DNA of 64,000 bases from Breviolum minutum Mf 1.05b.01 (lineage: Eukaryota > Sar > Dinophyceae > Suessiales > Symbiodiniaceae). The notes beneath the pieces are model-generated. The model did no database searches. It saw only the letters and a list, made by a program, of their open reading frames with translations, and had not been told where the DNA came from. The translations under genes and the position numbers were made by a program. This document shows positions 1 through 11,000 of this stretch, piece after piece. The DNA lies in assembly GCA_000507305.1 (NCBI GenBank), contig DF240508.1, positions 48,565 through 112,564 of the forward strand, given 5' to 3'. Each line of letters opens with the position of its first letter. Position 1 is the first letter of the stretch.

Positions 1-990
1 GCTAACCTCAGTTGGGGCGCTTGAGCTACCGATGTGTACCTAAAAGTCCAAATCAATTCAGCTATCAGCTATCAATCCAAAGAGAACTTTTCACTTTTGC
101 AAGAGTGCTATCCATGTGGCCGACCAAAAATGAGACAGGGTGAAAAGTTGGTGTGGTACCTGGTTCACAACTTGTATCCATTTCTGGTGAGTATGTGAAA
201 CGGGTTTTGCATTCTTGAAAGAAAAAACGCATTCAATTCAAATTCAACTGAGCAGAGTAGCACAGCACGGGTCTCAACATCAGAATTGCACAGCTGGCAA
301 CTGTTGTTGCCACAGCAAGATTGCCGAGGTCAGCAGAGGAAGGAGAAGATGTGCCAGCTATTCCTAAAGGCTCGCCGGCTCGCCTCTCAGAAACAAGGAT
401 CTTCTGAGATTTCTCCCTTAGATGTTATGTTGCCAGTGTTCTTTAGGACAGTTTTTTTTGATTGTACGCTGCCCAATGTAGGTCTGATGTAGATAGAGTC
501 TCAAAACGTGTGTCCTTCAGCTGTGAATATTGGACTGCCACCAGCTAAACACATAGAGAAAAAACAAAAAAGACAACAAAAAAGACAACAAAAAGCAACA
601 AGCAATGAACATCTGGCACCAGTTGGTATGCAATCAATGTAATATGATGTAAAATTTATTCCATGATTTCGGGTTTCATGGATCCTAGGCCCAGGCGGTG
701 CAGCATTCTGTGCACAGTTAAACAGTCTCTCAGTATATTTGAAGCACTTTTCCTTTGCACAAATCACCTGGAGATGCTTTGCATTTGGACACTACTCAAG
801 CATTTGAAAAGCACGAGCTAGTTCATGAGCAGGTGCTTTGCGCCTCGGTGCTGGTCACTTGCAACGCATCCGCTCTCCTTTTGATCAGGACAGGGTACCC
901 CAAACGATTGCGTGAGCATGGTTGTACTGACCAAAGAACAAAGTCTCTTCATGTTTCACAGATGAAGGGGTTTCCGGTTCCAGTGCAGGC
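1..990. other. No supported gene
   Basis: I see no splice-bounded or long protein-like reading frame here. Short open frames on both strands lack conserved motifs. There is an A-rich stretch near 555-605. The region lies downstream of the last readable exon of the minus-strand gene at 993-1932, so it may hold its 3' part. Confidence 0.3.
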
Positions 991-992
991 AC

Positions 993-1932
993 CTGGAGAT
1001 CTCTCGCGATTTCGGCGACAAGCGAAGAGCCGGGTGCGCCACGGTCCAGAACAAAGTGGGAAAACATGGAAAAGGCCACTAAGTCAATCTAAGAATCTAA
1101 TCGAAGGCACTAAGTCACTAAGTCAAAGAAAAGGAATCCAAACTGAAGCCGCTCCAAGTCCATATTGCCCAAAGTCCATCAAGGCTTGTAAGGTTCCAAT
1201 ATATCGTGGTGACAAAAACTGTGTAGCAGTGATGCCATGCTGTTCGGCATTAAACCCAGAGCTTTTGTCGGAACATTATCTGCCTGCCAGACCTACCACC
1301 AGCTGGCGACTCAATATACGGACTCCGTTTGGTGAGGTTCGTTTTGGGGTGAAAGATTTTGCTCGAAGCATTTGAAATGAAGATGTGACTATCCAAGGTT
1401 CTTCTACCTTGTGAGAGATTCCGAGCCCTTTGATGTGGTGGCAGTGTCTCCTGAATGGTGCGCCCATGTAGTTGACTCATGTTGACTGGCGTAACTGGGA
1501 CCATCTTGTGGCTACCTTTTCCTGGATTGCATGAACATCATGGCCTTCTCTGTAGGGAGTAGCTTTTTTGTTTGAGTTTTTGTTGGGATTTTCTCATCAT
1601 GCGCAAAACCTCTTAGATTCATCACAATTCAAACTGGCTCAGCGAAAAGATGTATACAGATACATGATACATGTGTATAAACAAATTGATTTTCTGTGGA
1701 TGAGCCCGAACTGTGTCCGACAGAGTATTTTGTAGGCTTACGTCCTGTACCTTCCGCTGAGGTGCATCACCATCAATGGCCACTTCAGCCAACACTGGGC
1801 AGAGGTCAGGGTCCATGTTGAGTTGAGCTATTGAGAATTCGACATTTGAAGTGGAGATTGACAACAAAAATGCAGCGGCGGATTGATCAGCATATTTCTT
1901 TCGGTCTTGTTTTGCGAATGGATTCTGAATGG
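993..1932 (-). CDS. Unidentified multi-exon gene, three candidate exons
   Basis: Not recognised. Three protein-like blocks lie on the minus strand. The first runs 1932-1751, opens after an AG acceptor, reads as IQNPFAKQDRKKYADQ and onward through a region containing MDPDLCPVLAEVAIDGDAP, and ends at an AG|GT donor. The second runs 1504-1408, follows an AG, begins with an ATG and reads through NMSQLHGRTIQETLPPHQ to an AAG|GTAGAA donor. The third, about 1067-993, reads GAPGSSLVAEIARDLQ and ends at CAG|GTGCCT. The last block also has a plausible plus-strand reading after a TGCAG acceptor, so its strand is less certain. The gene would be divergent from the ferroportin-like gene, with its 5' side facing 2.0 kb. 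No motif suggests a function. Confidence 0.35.
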
Positions 1933-2354
1933 CTAAGGTCTTATCGCCTGGTGAGGAGGCCTTGGTTGGGATTGGAATTCAAAAGACGATGTGATCGGTA
2001 AAGTGCAACTTCGAGTGCCTCAATGTAGAATATAGCTTTAATGCTCACCTATTCTTACATCTTCTGAACTCGCAGGTGAACACAAGTGTTCAAGACCAAG
2101 TGGGAGAAATACATAAGAAATCCAAAGAAACATTTCAATTCTGTATGTACACGTAATTTACATTTCGGTTTGCAATATCATTCTTGTTTAAGGGATTCAC
2201 CTCGATTTTGTCCAGCAAAACTCCGTTATGTGGGAGGATTTCCCTTCTTGGTAAATCCAGATCTCAGCAAATGCGCTTAGTATCTTCCATGAATATCAAT
2301 GAATCATATCATTTCACATCTCGTCATTTGTCGCTTGCTGAACCAACTTCCACG

Positions 2355-3872
2355 ATGGCGACCACCTCCTTTCCACCGTTACTGGAGTCCGAAACGGACA
2401 CGGCGGAAGGAGAGGAAGTGATTTACCGGGAGTTGTTGACGAGCCATCTCATCACCAGACTGGCCACACAAGGTTGGCTCTTCATCACACCTTTGGTGTT
2501 GATTCGATTCACCGGGGGTCATTTGATAGGCGCTGCTGTGTGGGGTTTGACGACAATGTTGGCGACAGCTATGTTGAATCCTGGCCTGGGCGCATGGGCT
2601 GATCAAACCGATCGGTGTCTTGTGGTCACGTTGGGTGTGGCAGCACAGGCAGTGGCAGTGTTGGGTGCCACGGTAGTCTTGGCTTTGGCGCTGCAGGATT
2701 CGGCGGAAAATAACTGGCTGGCACTATTTGCCTTCATAGGATTCAGCGTAGTGGAGAAGTTGGGCGTCACCTTGAGCGACGTGGCGGTGAAGCGGGAATG
2801 GGCTCCAAGGTTGTTTGCTGGTGAGCGACTGAAACGTACCAATTCCATGATGTCGCAGATTGATTTGATCAGCGAAACTCTTGGACCTTTCATTGCTGGG
2901 CTGCTCATCACCCCTTCCTTGGGTCTATTGCCGAGCGAAGTCGTGGGCTTTTTGGCTGTCGGGTTCTTGAACGTCTTGTCCTTCCCTCCACAGCTGCTGT
3001 TGCTTCGCCGGATCTATGCAGCACGAAAGCATCAACTGCAGCCATTGAATGCTGCGGAAGTGCAACGAAAGGCGAACCCATTGACACCGAAGGGTGGGGC
3101 GTGGTCTGCATGGTTTCATCACCCCAGTGGCATCCAGTTCTTGGGCATCTCCTACTCTGTGCTGTATTTGACAGTCCTGTCGCCTCATGGCGCGTTTTTA
3201 ACCGCACACTTGGCACAGCGACAAGTGCCTCTCTACCAGCTGTCGCTCCTGAGGGGGGCGGGTGCTTTGTGTGGTATCTCGGGCCTTCTTGCGCATCCTC
3301 CTGCGGTGCAGCTGGTAGGCCACCGGTCGGCGGATGGCGTTTTTGTGGTGTGGTTAGCAGCCTTTTCGGTTTTTGCCTTGCTGGCCTTTGATCAAGCTCC
3401 AGATTCAGGTTTGACACTGCCACTGTTGATCTTTATGGTATCTGTGTGCTTGGCACGTCCAGGGCTCTACGGCTTTGAGCTTGGAGTTCTGAATACTGAA
3501 CAGGAGTTGTCCGATGCCCGTCACCGCTCAGCCATAGGTGCCGTAGATTCAGCTTTGACATCCTTGGCCACGTTGGTGATGTATGCCTCTGGCTTGGTTT
3601 GGGGGCGCCCTGATGACTTTGGATTCTTAGTCTGCTGTTCCACCGTTTTTGTGAGCTCGGGTGCTGTCATTTATTTGACCTGGATGTTGCTATACCATTC
3701 CCATAGACACAGGCATGATGAAGTTCATTGTCATGAAGATGGTCAAGATGGTCACGGTCATAGCCATCCTGATGAAAAACACACACATACCTTGCAACAA
3801 GAGGAGGCACTCACCGATGGCTGGCACGAGCACATCCATTTCCACAGGCCCAACATGTGTGCTGTGCAATGA
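2355..3872 (+). CDS. Ferroportin-like metal exporter (SLC40 family)
   Basis: Predicted multi-pass membrane exporter of ferrous iron or a related divalent metal, acting at the plasma membrane or an endomembrane. The reading frame is open without introns and has about ten to twelve hydrophobic segments. The family signature is near the first third: KREWAPRLFAGERLKRTN followed by QIDLISETLGPFIAG, which aligns with the ferroportin region around QRDW...IDQLTNILAP. The C-terminal tail is strikingly histidine-rich (HSHRHRHDEVHCHEDG, HGHSHPDEKHTHT, HEHIHFHRP), as expected for metal binding. The start at 2355 was chosen for its context (ACGATGG); it gives 505 residues against about 570 in animal ferroportins. 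In-frame ATGs at 2271 and 2289 would add 28 or 22 residues. An upstream 5' exon cannot be excluded. Family assignment is good; the substrate is inferred. Confidence 0.8.
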   Translation: MATTSFPPLLESETDTAEGEEVIYRELLTSHLITRLATQGWLFITPLVLIRFTGGHLIGAAVWGLTTMLATAMLNPGLGAWADQTDRCLVVTLGVAAQAVAVLGATVVLALALQDSAENNWLALFAFIGFSVVEKLGVTLSDVAVKREWAPRLFAGERLKRTNSMMSQIDLISETLGPFIAGLLITPSLGLLPSEVVGFLAVGFLNVLSFPPQLLLLRRIYAARKHQLQPLNAAEVQRKANPLTPKGGAWSAWFHHPSGIQFLGISYSVLYLTVLSPHGAFLTAHLAQRQVPLYQLSLLRGAGALCGISGLLAHPPAVQLVGHRSADGVFVVWLAAFSVFALLAFDQAPDSGLTLPLLIFMVSVCLARPGLYGFELGVLNTEQELSDARHRSAIGAVDSALTSLATLVMYASGLVWGRPDDFGFLVCCSTVFVSSGAVIYLTWMLLYHSHRHRHDEVHCHEDGQDGHGHSHPDEKHTHTLQQEEALTDGWHEHIHFHRPNMCAVQ

Positions 3873-4390
3873 GATTGCCCGCCAAATTGAGCGGTCTTTT
3901 GATCTTCATTCATGCTTTTCTTTAAGTTCATTTTTTGTTGGCCCAGATCGGATATCTGTGGCTTCAAAGATACGAAACATGGGAAAGATGTCCTTTGTGA
4001 CTCATCAACGCTTATAGAAAAGAGTTGCGTGGGAAGAATTGTGTGGGGAGTCACAGTACATGTAGCTACCACTGCAAAGGGGCCGGTGACCTTTTTGAGT
4101 CGTCAGAAACTAAGATTACCAAGAAATTATTGCTATTTGTTTAAATCAACTTCCCATGACTTTCATCTCTCCACCTTGAAAACAATCGCCCACTTTCGAC
4201 AAGAAAATATGCACATACAACAAGCCACCGTCCGGTGGCGCACATGCGTGGGTCTGGAAAATAGAACTGACGTCCTTTGCAACTTATTGAATTCTACGTA
4301 TAAGATTATAAATTATAAGATAAAAGACTGTGTGTGTTTTTTCACATCCTATTGATGGTAGGACAGGCGTGTAATTTGTGCGTAACGTCT
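3873..4390. other. Intergenic, no supported gene
   Basis: Between the ferroportin-like stop and the next minus-strand exon I see only short frames without motifs. The two genes are convergent here, so 3' untranslated sequence of both is expected. Confidence 0.3.
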
Positions 4391-4393
4391 AAC

Positions 4394-6654
4394 CTTGGTC
4401 TGACGGTTTGCTGACTCCAGGCCTGCGAGTCCATCCAGTTCGTGGCCGGCTTGGCCTTGCGGTCCAATACAAGTGGCTCCGAGGCACTTTGCACATCTTT
4501 GTACTTGCACTGCTTTGCATTTGGAATTTTTTGACTTTGCAGAATAGGGTCACACTGATACTGATGAGCAGCATTTTTTTGACTTTGACAAGAGATCTTC
4601 ACAGGGCAAGTGCACAGCATGCCATTTGCTCTTGCAAGCATTCACAACTTTTGTTCATCAGCTTTAACGACATCCAGGTTGTCGTCAGCTACGGCATCAA
4701 CGATTGTGAGTCTGATTTGCTTCCTCTAGCAGTATCGCAGGTGGATGCAGAGTGTGTGGTAAGATTGTTTGCACTGCACCAACTTGCAAATTTCAAAGAC
4801 TGAAATGCAGTGTGCAATGACATTTCTCATGTGACACAAGACTCTCAGTGTTCTCAATTGCCTTTATCAAAAGTCGAATTGTAGATGGTGTAAGAACTTG
4901 AGTGAGGTAAAGATTTCCAAACCGAGAGTGAGGGCCAGAGCCGGGTTGCCAGGTGCTGGCCATGCTCCGACCAGTGACTTCCGACGTGAACGCTTCACTG
5001 GATGATTTGGAGATGATCTGAAAAATGGAAAAGACCAGCTTGACTTGACTGCGCCTACCGATCTGTTCTTGTATGTCAGGTCTTAGGGTGACTGCGGTGT
5101 GGTGTCGGAAAGAATCCAAAGAGGGCTTTTCAACTAACAAGTATTTACGGTCTAGGAGTCTAGGAGACTTTCTCGTGCGTCCATCATCGGGAAAGTCAAG
5201 CAGTATGTCAGCCTTCATTGATGCCATGCTCTTCTGCTCGCTTGCTGGATTTTGTTCAAAGAGTTTCACAGGTCGGGCTTACCGACATTTTCTTATTCTA
5301 TCTAAAGCTTGGCCAAAGCCCAATGGAAAAAGGAAATTTCATTGATCATTGATCCTAAAGTTAGTGTCACCAAGACCACAACTTGGGCTTTGCAGATTCA
5401 CGGCGTAGTAAAATTATCCCAACACGGCATGATAGCGCAAGTTGTTTCTTCAAGGAAGTGTGAGGAGGTCCACTGCTTTAGCCTTAGCTAGAAGTGCTAC
5501 AAATACAAACAGATACAGTATGTAGTAAGATGAAATAGGGCAATATCGCTGCAGTCATGGATCCAAAGCTCTGAAGCATGGGCACAAGCTTGAAAGTGCA
5601 TCCTCATCACACGGTTTGAAGAGGCAGTTGACATCAGTTAGAGCTTTGGATTCAGATACTGGTGCCATGGATGTGCAAACCGGGAGAAATCATGCGGAGG
5701 ACGCGTCCTTACATCCCTGTACATGAACATGTGAGATCATGGGACTCCGGTACAATGGAGCAACTAGTGGTCACTTGTGCATGGGTTCTTGGTGGTTCTT
5801 CGTGGTTCCTGATCATTCTTGTGTATCTGTGTGTATATAAATAGATATAATAGAGTGTATGTCTGCATGTATATTATGTATGTAGAGTCTTAAACTAGTC
5901 GTAGAGTACATCAATGTATTTTTCTATTGAAGGCAAATGCAGACGAGAAATGATTGAAATACTGCGAACGGGTATACAACACCAGGCTGCCAAGGCTGTA
6001 GTTGCTGAGCAACTTTGATGGTAACACTCTTACTGCAACACTGTCATCTTTGCGAAGAGAGCACGAACTAGCAGACGCATAAACAAGGCTGCAGGGCAAC
6101 GTTCTAATTTTTGTTGAAGCACAGACGTCCGCAAAACAGGGTTTACCCTCCGGCGCTGCCTTCTTCCTACTGCGAAACTCTCACGACACTCTTGCCTACG
6201 ATCCGAGCTTTTTTTGCACACTTTTGATTTTATTGATACTCCGTTCAGAAACCAGAAAACCTCTTAAGTCTGAAAATAACAAGCAAAGACCGCCCAAACC
6301 AGCTTTCTGAAACGCCAAGAGCTGGAAGCAGACATGGAAGTGGAAAATTGATGCATATTTCCGCGGCATCTTGTGATATATATATATATTTGCATTTTTC
6401 AGTACCCCAATCTGCCTCTCGCCTCCCTGTGTGCAGAAACTTGATAGTCTAATGGTCCCCACGAGAGCCACTGCACGAAATCCTCCCACGCAATCTTTGC
6501 TGCACACTTGTGGTGCTGTTTTCTCTGGCATGAGGATGGGTATGGCCCGGATGGGTATGGCCCGTATGGCGTTGGCTTGAGCGACCCAAGAGACAATTTT
6601 CTTGAGCCTGGCTCGCTGAGACTCAGCTGGGAAGGAAATCGGTGCACGGCGCAA
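4394..6654 (-). CDS. Unidentified multi-exon gene on minus strand
   Basis: Not recognised. Candidate exons on the minus strand, in transcription order, are: about 6654-6400 (reads RRAPISFPAESQRARLKKIV, then AIRAIPIRAIPILMPEKTAPQ, where a 15-bp duplication near 6536-6565 encodes the repeated IRAIP); about 6221-6150 (KSSDRRQECRESFAVGRRQRR, before a GTAAAC donor); 5265 to about 4850 (KSMASMKADILLDFPDDGR, later SSSEAFTSEVTGRSMAST); and about 4500-4394 (KDVQSASEPLVLDRKAKP, ending at AAG|GTTAGA). The blocks are biased toward charged and polar residues, unlike the introns. The gene is divergent from the coiled-coil gene that starts near 6.8 kb. Grouping them as one gene is inference from shared strand and proximity. 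Confidence 0.35.
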
Positions 6655-6834
6655 GTCACAAATTGATCAGAGTCAAATGTGTGAAATGGGCCCAGGCCTA
6701 AACAAAACCCCGAAAGTCCTGAAGTGATGCGCCTCAAAGAGCAGGTAGCGTCACACATTTTGAAGTAAAATGATTTTTATCTCAGCTCATGGCTTTGCGG
6801 TGCATGTTTTGAACAAATTCAAGTTTCCCATCAG

Positions 6835-6936
6835 GTGCGAGAGCTGCAGACACAATTGGAAGCAAAGGAGTCTCAGAATCAGGAGTTGATGACCATCGCA
6901 GGGCATGTGCGGCAACAGGAGAGATTCGCGGGAAAG
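6835..6936 (+). CDS. Coiled-coil gene exon, 34 codons
   Basis: This is one of the best-bounded exons. It opens after CATCAG and closes before GTGAGT, and is exactly 102 bases in one phase. It reads VRELQTQLEAKESQNQEL and onward, with heptad-like spacing of leucines. Its neighbours on both sides are intron-like sequence. It is the first confident exon of the coiled-coil series. Confidence 0.6.
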
Positions 6937-8052
6937 GTGAGTTCTACGGTTCTACCTCTTCTGCCTGCGTTTTGTCTTCCTTGCAGAGTGACATGTGATC
7001 TTGTTTATGCTTGGGCGGAAGACATCCCTAGACTGCTTGGGCGTTCTCAAACAGAAGAGTTGAAAATAGAGAAATGATGAAGCCATTCAAGACTCAAGAC
7101 CTGTTGTGAAGTGTGCCGTCACTGTGATTAGGAAGTTGTTCGACATATATTCTTGGATTTTCTCGGAGTTGCATCCAGGAAGCCGCCAGGAAACATGCCG
7201 AGGAGCTGTTTAGCATGCACAGCACAGCTTGAACTGCATTTCTTTGGCTGGAGCTCAGTAGGTGCAGAAATTCCGACAGGTGAAGATGAAGTTGCCGGGT
7301 TTCTTTTTTCTTTGTATAGTGCCCAGGAGAAGTTGAAGATGGCGCAGGAAGCTGCAGAAGCTGAAGCCGCCAAAACCCCAAGTCTTTGAGGCCGATTTGT
7401 TGCTCCAAATCTGCCCATCTTTGAGGCCGAGAAGGATCGCCGCTATTCAGAGCTGTTCCACATGGTTTGTCAGGCATGCGGCATGACACCGAATTTCCAG
7501 CAGCTCACTGTTGACAATGCAGTGTTTTGCCTTCCAGATCTTTCTGGCTCGTATTGGTTTGGTCATAGAAAAGGCAGCAGATTTAAGGTGTGTGAGGTAT
7601 GCAATCGGTATAATATAAGGTATCATGGTTGTAAGCGCTTCCGACGAGAAATGGTAGGTGGACCGTGAAGTAGCAGCACGCCGAGATGCAGAGAAGCGGA
7701 TGGAGTCGTGGCCCTGGACAGTGCAAACGGAAAACGGCAGATTCAATGAATTCAGTAGCGTGAATTCATGAAAACGATCCCAGTGGAAAGTCCACTGCCA
7801 TGCATTTGACAGGTCAGCATCAGCATCTGCAAGACAGGCGGGAAGCGAAAGTGATGAAAGTGGGAAATCACCTGGCGCTTCTGCCAATTTTAACCTTGGG
7901 CTTGCTTTGACTCTGAACTCTGGAAGCAATAGATACCAGTAGTACCGCACAAGGCGGTGGCGGAAGTTTCAAGAATAGGAAACGTATAGGAGAGATTGAT
8001 TGCCGTGAGTGACGGATGTCAGAGCAAAAACATTGACCAACTGACTAACTAG

Positions 8053-8083
<31 letters not shown>

Positions 8084-11000
8084 GTCAACTGACTAACTGA
8101 CGAACTGACTGATTGACTAACTGACGAACTGACTAATTGACTAACCAGCTAACTGACTAACTGATTGATTGAAAGATTGATTAACTGACGAACTGACTAA
8201 TTGACTTACTGACTGACATTTGGCGCGGATGTATCTCCTTTCTTCTGACTTTCGCGCTAGTGGCGCGCAATTTTGGCGCATCAAATGTTTGAAAAGTGCT
8301 CCGAAACTGACGTGTTTTGTACCTTTTTACTTCAAAATGAGCGTTTCGCCACAGCGGCAAGCAATTTTTCGACAGCTGAACTTCAAAAAGTGCTCCGTTG
8401 TCAGCAGTTTTTTAGCATTTTCACTTCCAAATGTGCTTTTCGCCACAACGGCGTGCAATTTTGGGACATCAGAATTTCAAAAAGTGCCCCGGTGTCAGCA
8501 GTTTTTTAGCATTTTCGCTTCCAAATGTGATTTTCGCCACAATGGCGTTCAATTTTGGGACATCAGAACTTCAAAAAGTGCTCCGAACACCTCATGTTTT
8601 GTGCATTTTCACTTCCAAATGCACGTTTCGTCACAGTGCGTGCAATTTTTGATTTCTTTGCTGAGCACCTACCTCCGCACCCGCCGCTTGAACAGGCCTA
8701 CTTTTCGACTGACCCGACACAGAAATCATCGAAAAAACACAGCATTTCGCGACGTCTCTAACATTTGGCGCGGATGTATCTTCTTTCTTCTGATTTTCGC
8801 GCTAGTGCATCTTTTTACTTTTGACTTGACTGCGTGTCTCATCTGCTTTTCAACTGTCCATATTGTCGGAAGTTTGCTATTTAAACTTCCTTCGATAATT
8901 TCAGGCATAAAATCATGAATACAAAAGCATATATCTATGTATATAAGTATATATATGTATACACACACTATCAATTAATATATATATATATGTATTATAT
9001 TGTGTACTAGTGTACATATATATATATACACTATATACACATATACTCATTTGTGGAATCAACCCATCATTCCATGTTCAATGAGAGCATTGGCTGAAAG
9101 AGTTGTTGAGTTGCTTGTCAGGCTGTAGCCAAAGCCTCAGAGGAAGTGCTTGCGGCAACAGCCAGAGCTGCAGAGGCGGGAAAAGTGGAACAGTTATGAA
9201 CAGTTGCTTAGTTGAGCTGGCAATTATATAGTTAAAGATGACAAAGATGGTTAAAGGCTGAAGGTTGTTGGATCCGAGGAATAGTTTCATAATGGTTTGT
9301 GCATAGGCTCCTGTCGTCACTGTCCCAATCAGGCAGAGGAGCGTGCAAAGTTGATACAGGACAGTTTTCAAGAGATGGGATGTGAGAGGTGCAGCATTGT
9401 CAGAAAACGACGTTGAAAAACGAACTGCCATGTTTGTCGACAACAAAATCCTGGAATACGCTAAGCACACGAAGGATTGTCATTGATTGCATTGATCTAT
9501 CACACTTGTTTGTCATTGGTAGATCCTTGTTGTTGACATCAATGTCATCTCTCATTTGCTGTACTTGGTCTGTGTTTGTGAATGTTGATGATGTGAACAT
9601 ATTTACCATTGTGCTGAAGGAGAAGTGGTAGAACACTCACAGTCTCACTGTTAGTTCTGATATATATAAGATATTGCAAGATGATATAGCAGGACAACTC
9701 CGCGCATATCGCCATCCTCTACTACATTGCATACAATCGAACAACATCTAATACATTTTGCGCAATCAAGCTGCGATTAACTGAGACAGCCCTTTGCAGG
9801 ATGAGAGGCGGCAACTAGAGGCATCCGCCCTGAGCACGACAGGGGCTGTTTGGATGAAAGATTTGAATTACAAAACCAGTCATCGTGAGACTCATGTTCA
9901 CATGTTGAAGGGCAACGATGGGCAACGGACAATCCCGAAATTCTTTGAAGGTGCGCCTCACAGAGAAGGAAGCGCAGCTTGCGCCCTTGCGAGCGCAGCT
10001 TGCGAAGGCCAGACCAGGGAAACTTACCCTGTGACCCTGTTGGATGATTTGATGATTTGGATGGGGAAAGTGGAAAGTGAGTAGTGTCACAGTGTCACTG
10101 TGTCACCGCACAAAATATGCAAAATGCCTAAGAGATCCCTCATAGCCGACAGGAATCCCTTCTTTCCGAACCGCTTCGCTGAACATCCAGGCTTCACAAG
10201 CCGCCAGTGAAAACCAGATTTTAAGCAACTCTTTGCAAGAGCAATTGGCCGTTGTGACTCGGCACACATCACGTGAGGGATTTGCAGATTGAGTTGATGG
10301 ATATTGAATGATATGGATACACTCCCACGCACTCATGCTGCTTCCTTTTCCGAGAGGTATGAGTTGCCCCGCCAACCAGGTCGTCAAAACCTCTGAGTCG
10401 AGAGCAGCAAACTGCGCGGATGCCAAAGCTCGTGCCAGCCGTGCCGAGCAGCAAGCAACCTATGCACGCGAGGACGGGCATTGCAGGTGATTGTTTTGCC
10501 CTTTCATGTCATCATGTCATCATGTCATGTCCAGATTTCTTATGATTTCTTTGTGCAAGTGGCAGCTGCGATCATTTGTCCATCTCTGCCCTAATTTCCA
10601 GAGAACGGCTGCTTGTCATTCTGCTGGAAGGTGTTTTTCCCTTTCTTAGCTTCGACGTAAGACTGACCTTATGCTTTCCATAAAAAAACCTCGTGTGAGG
10701 AATCAGAGGCGTTCTCTGCACGCGTTGCTGAAATGGAGAAGGACTTGTTGGACTTGTTCAAAGATGCAATTCTCAACTGACTTCAATATGAGCGCAACCG
10801 AAGCGATGCAGGGAAAGTTTGGATGTGTTGCCGAGGAGCGCGATGATCTGAATCATCAACTCGAAGTCGCTCGCAAGGACTATGGTGAGTTGCAAAAGGC
10901 ACAGCTGGAGTCAAGAAGAGCTGATTTGATAAAAGTTTGAGCGCTCTCTTTTGGAGGCTTACGACGAAGCAGGAGGAGTTCTTTGTCAGCGCTTTGGCGA

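Noticed and set aside
755..1375. A 206-codon plus-strand open frame
   Set aside because: It begins at a non-ATG codon, has no motif, and its middle overlaps a more protein-like minus-strand reading with a splice donor.
2908..3423. A 171-codon minus-strand open frame inside the ferroportin-like gene
   Set aside because: It is the antisense shadow of a strongly conserved plus-strand frame.
8253..8650. Regular repeat array suggestive of CRISPR
   Set aside because: Whole 94-base units repeat without unique spacers, and the genome context is eukaryotic.
8220..8918. A 232-codon open frame that looks like a gene
   Set aside because: It is a product of the 94-bp tandem repeat; neighbouring frames of the same DNA give the same peptide pieces in rotated order.
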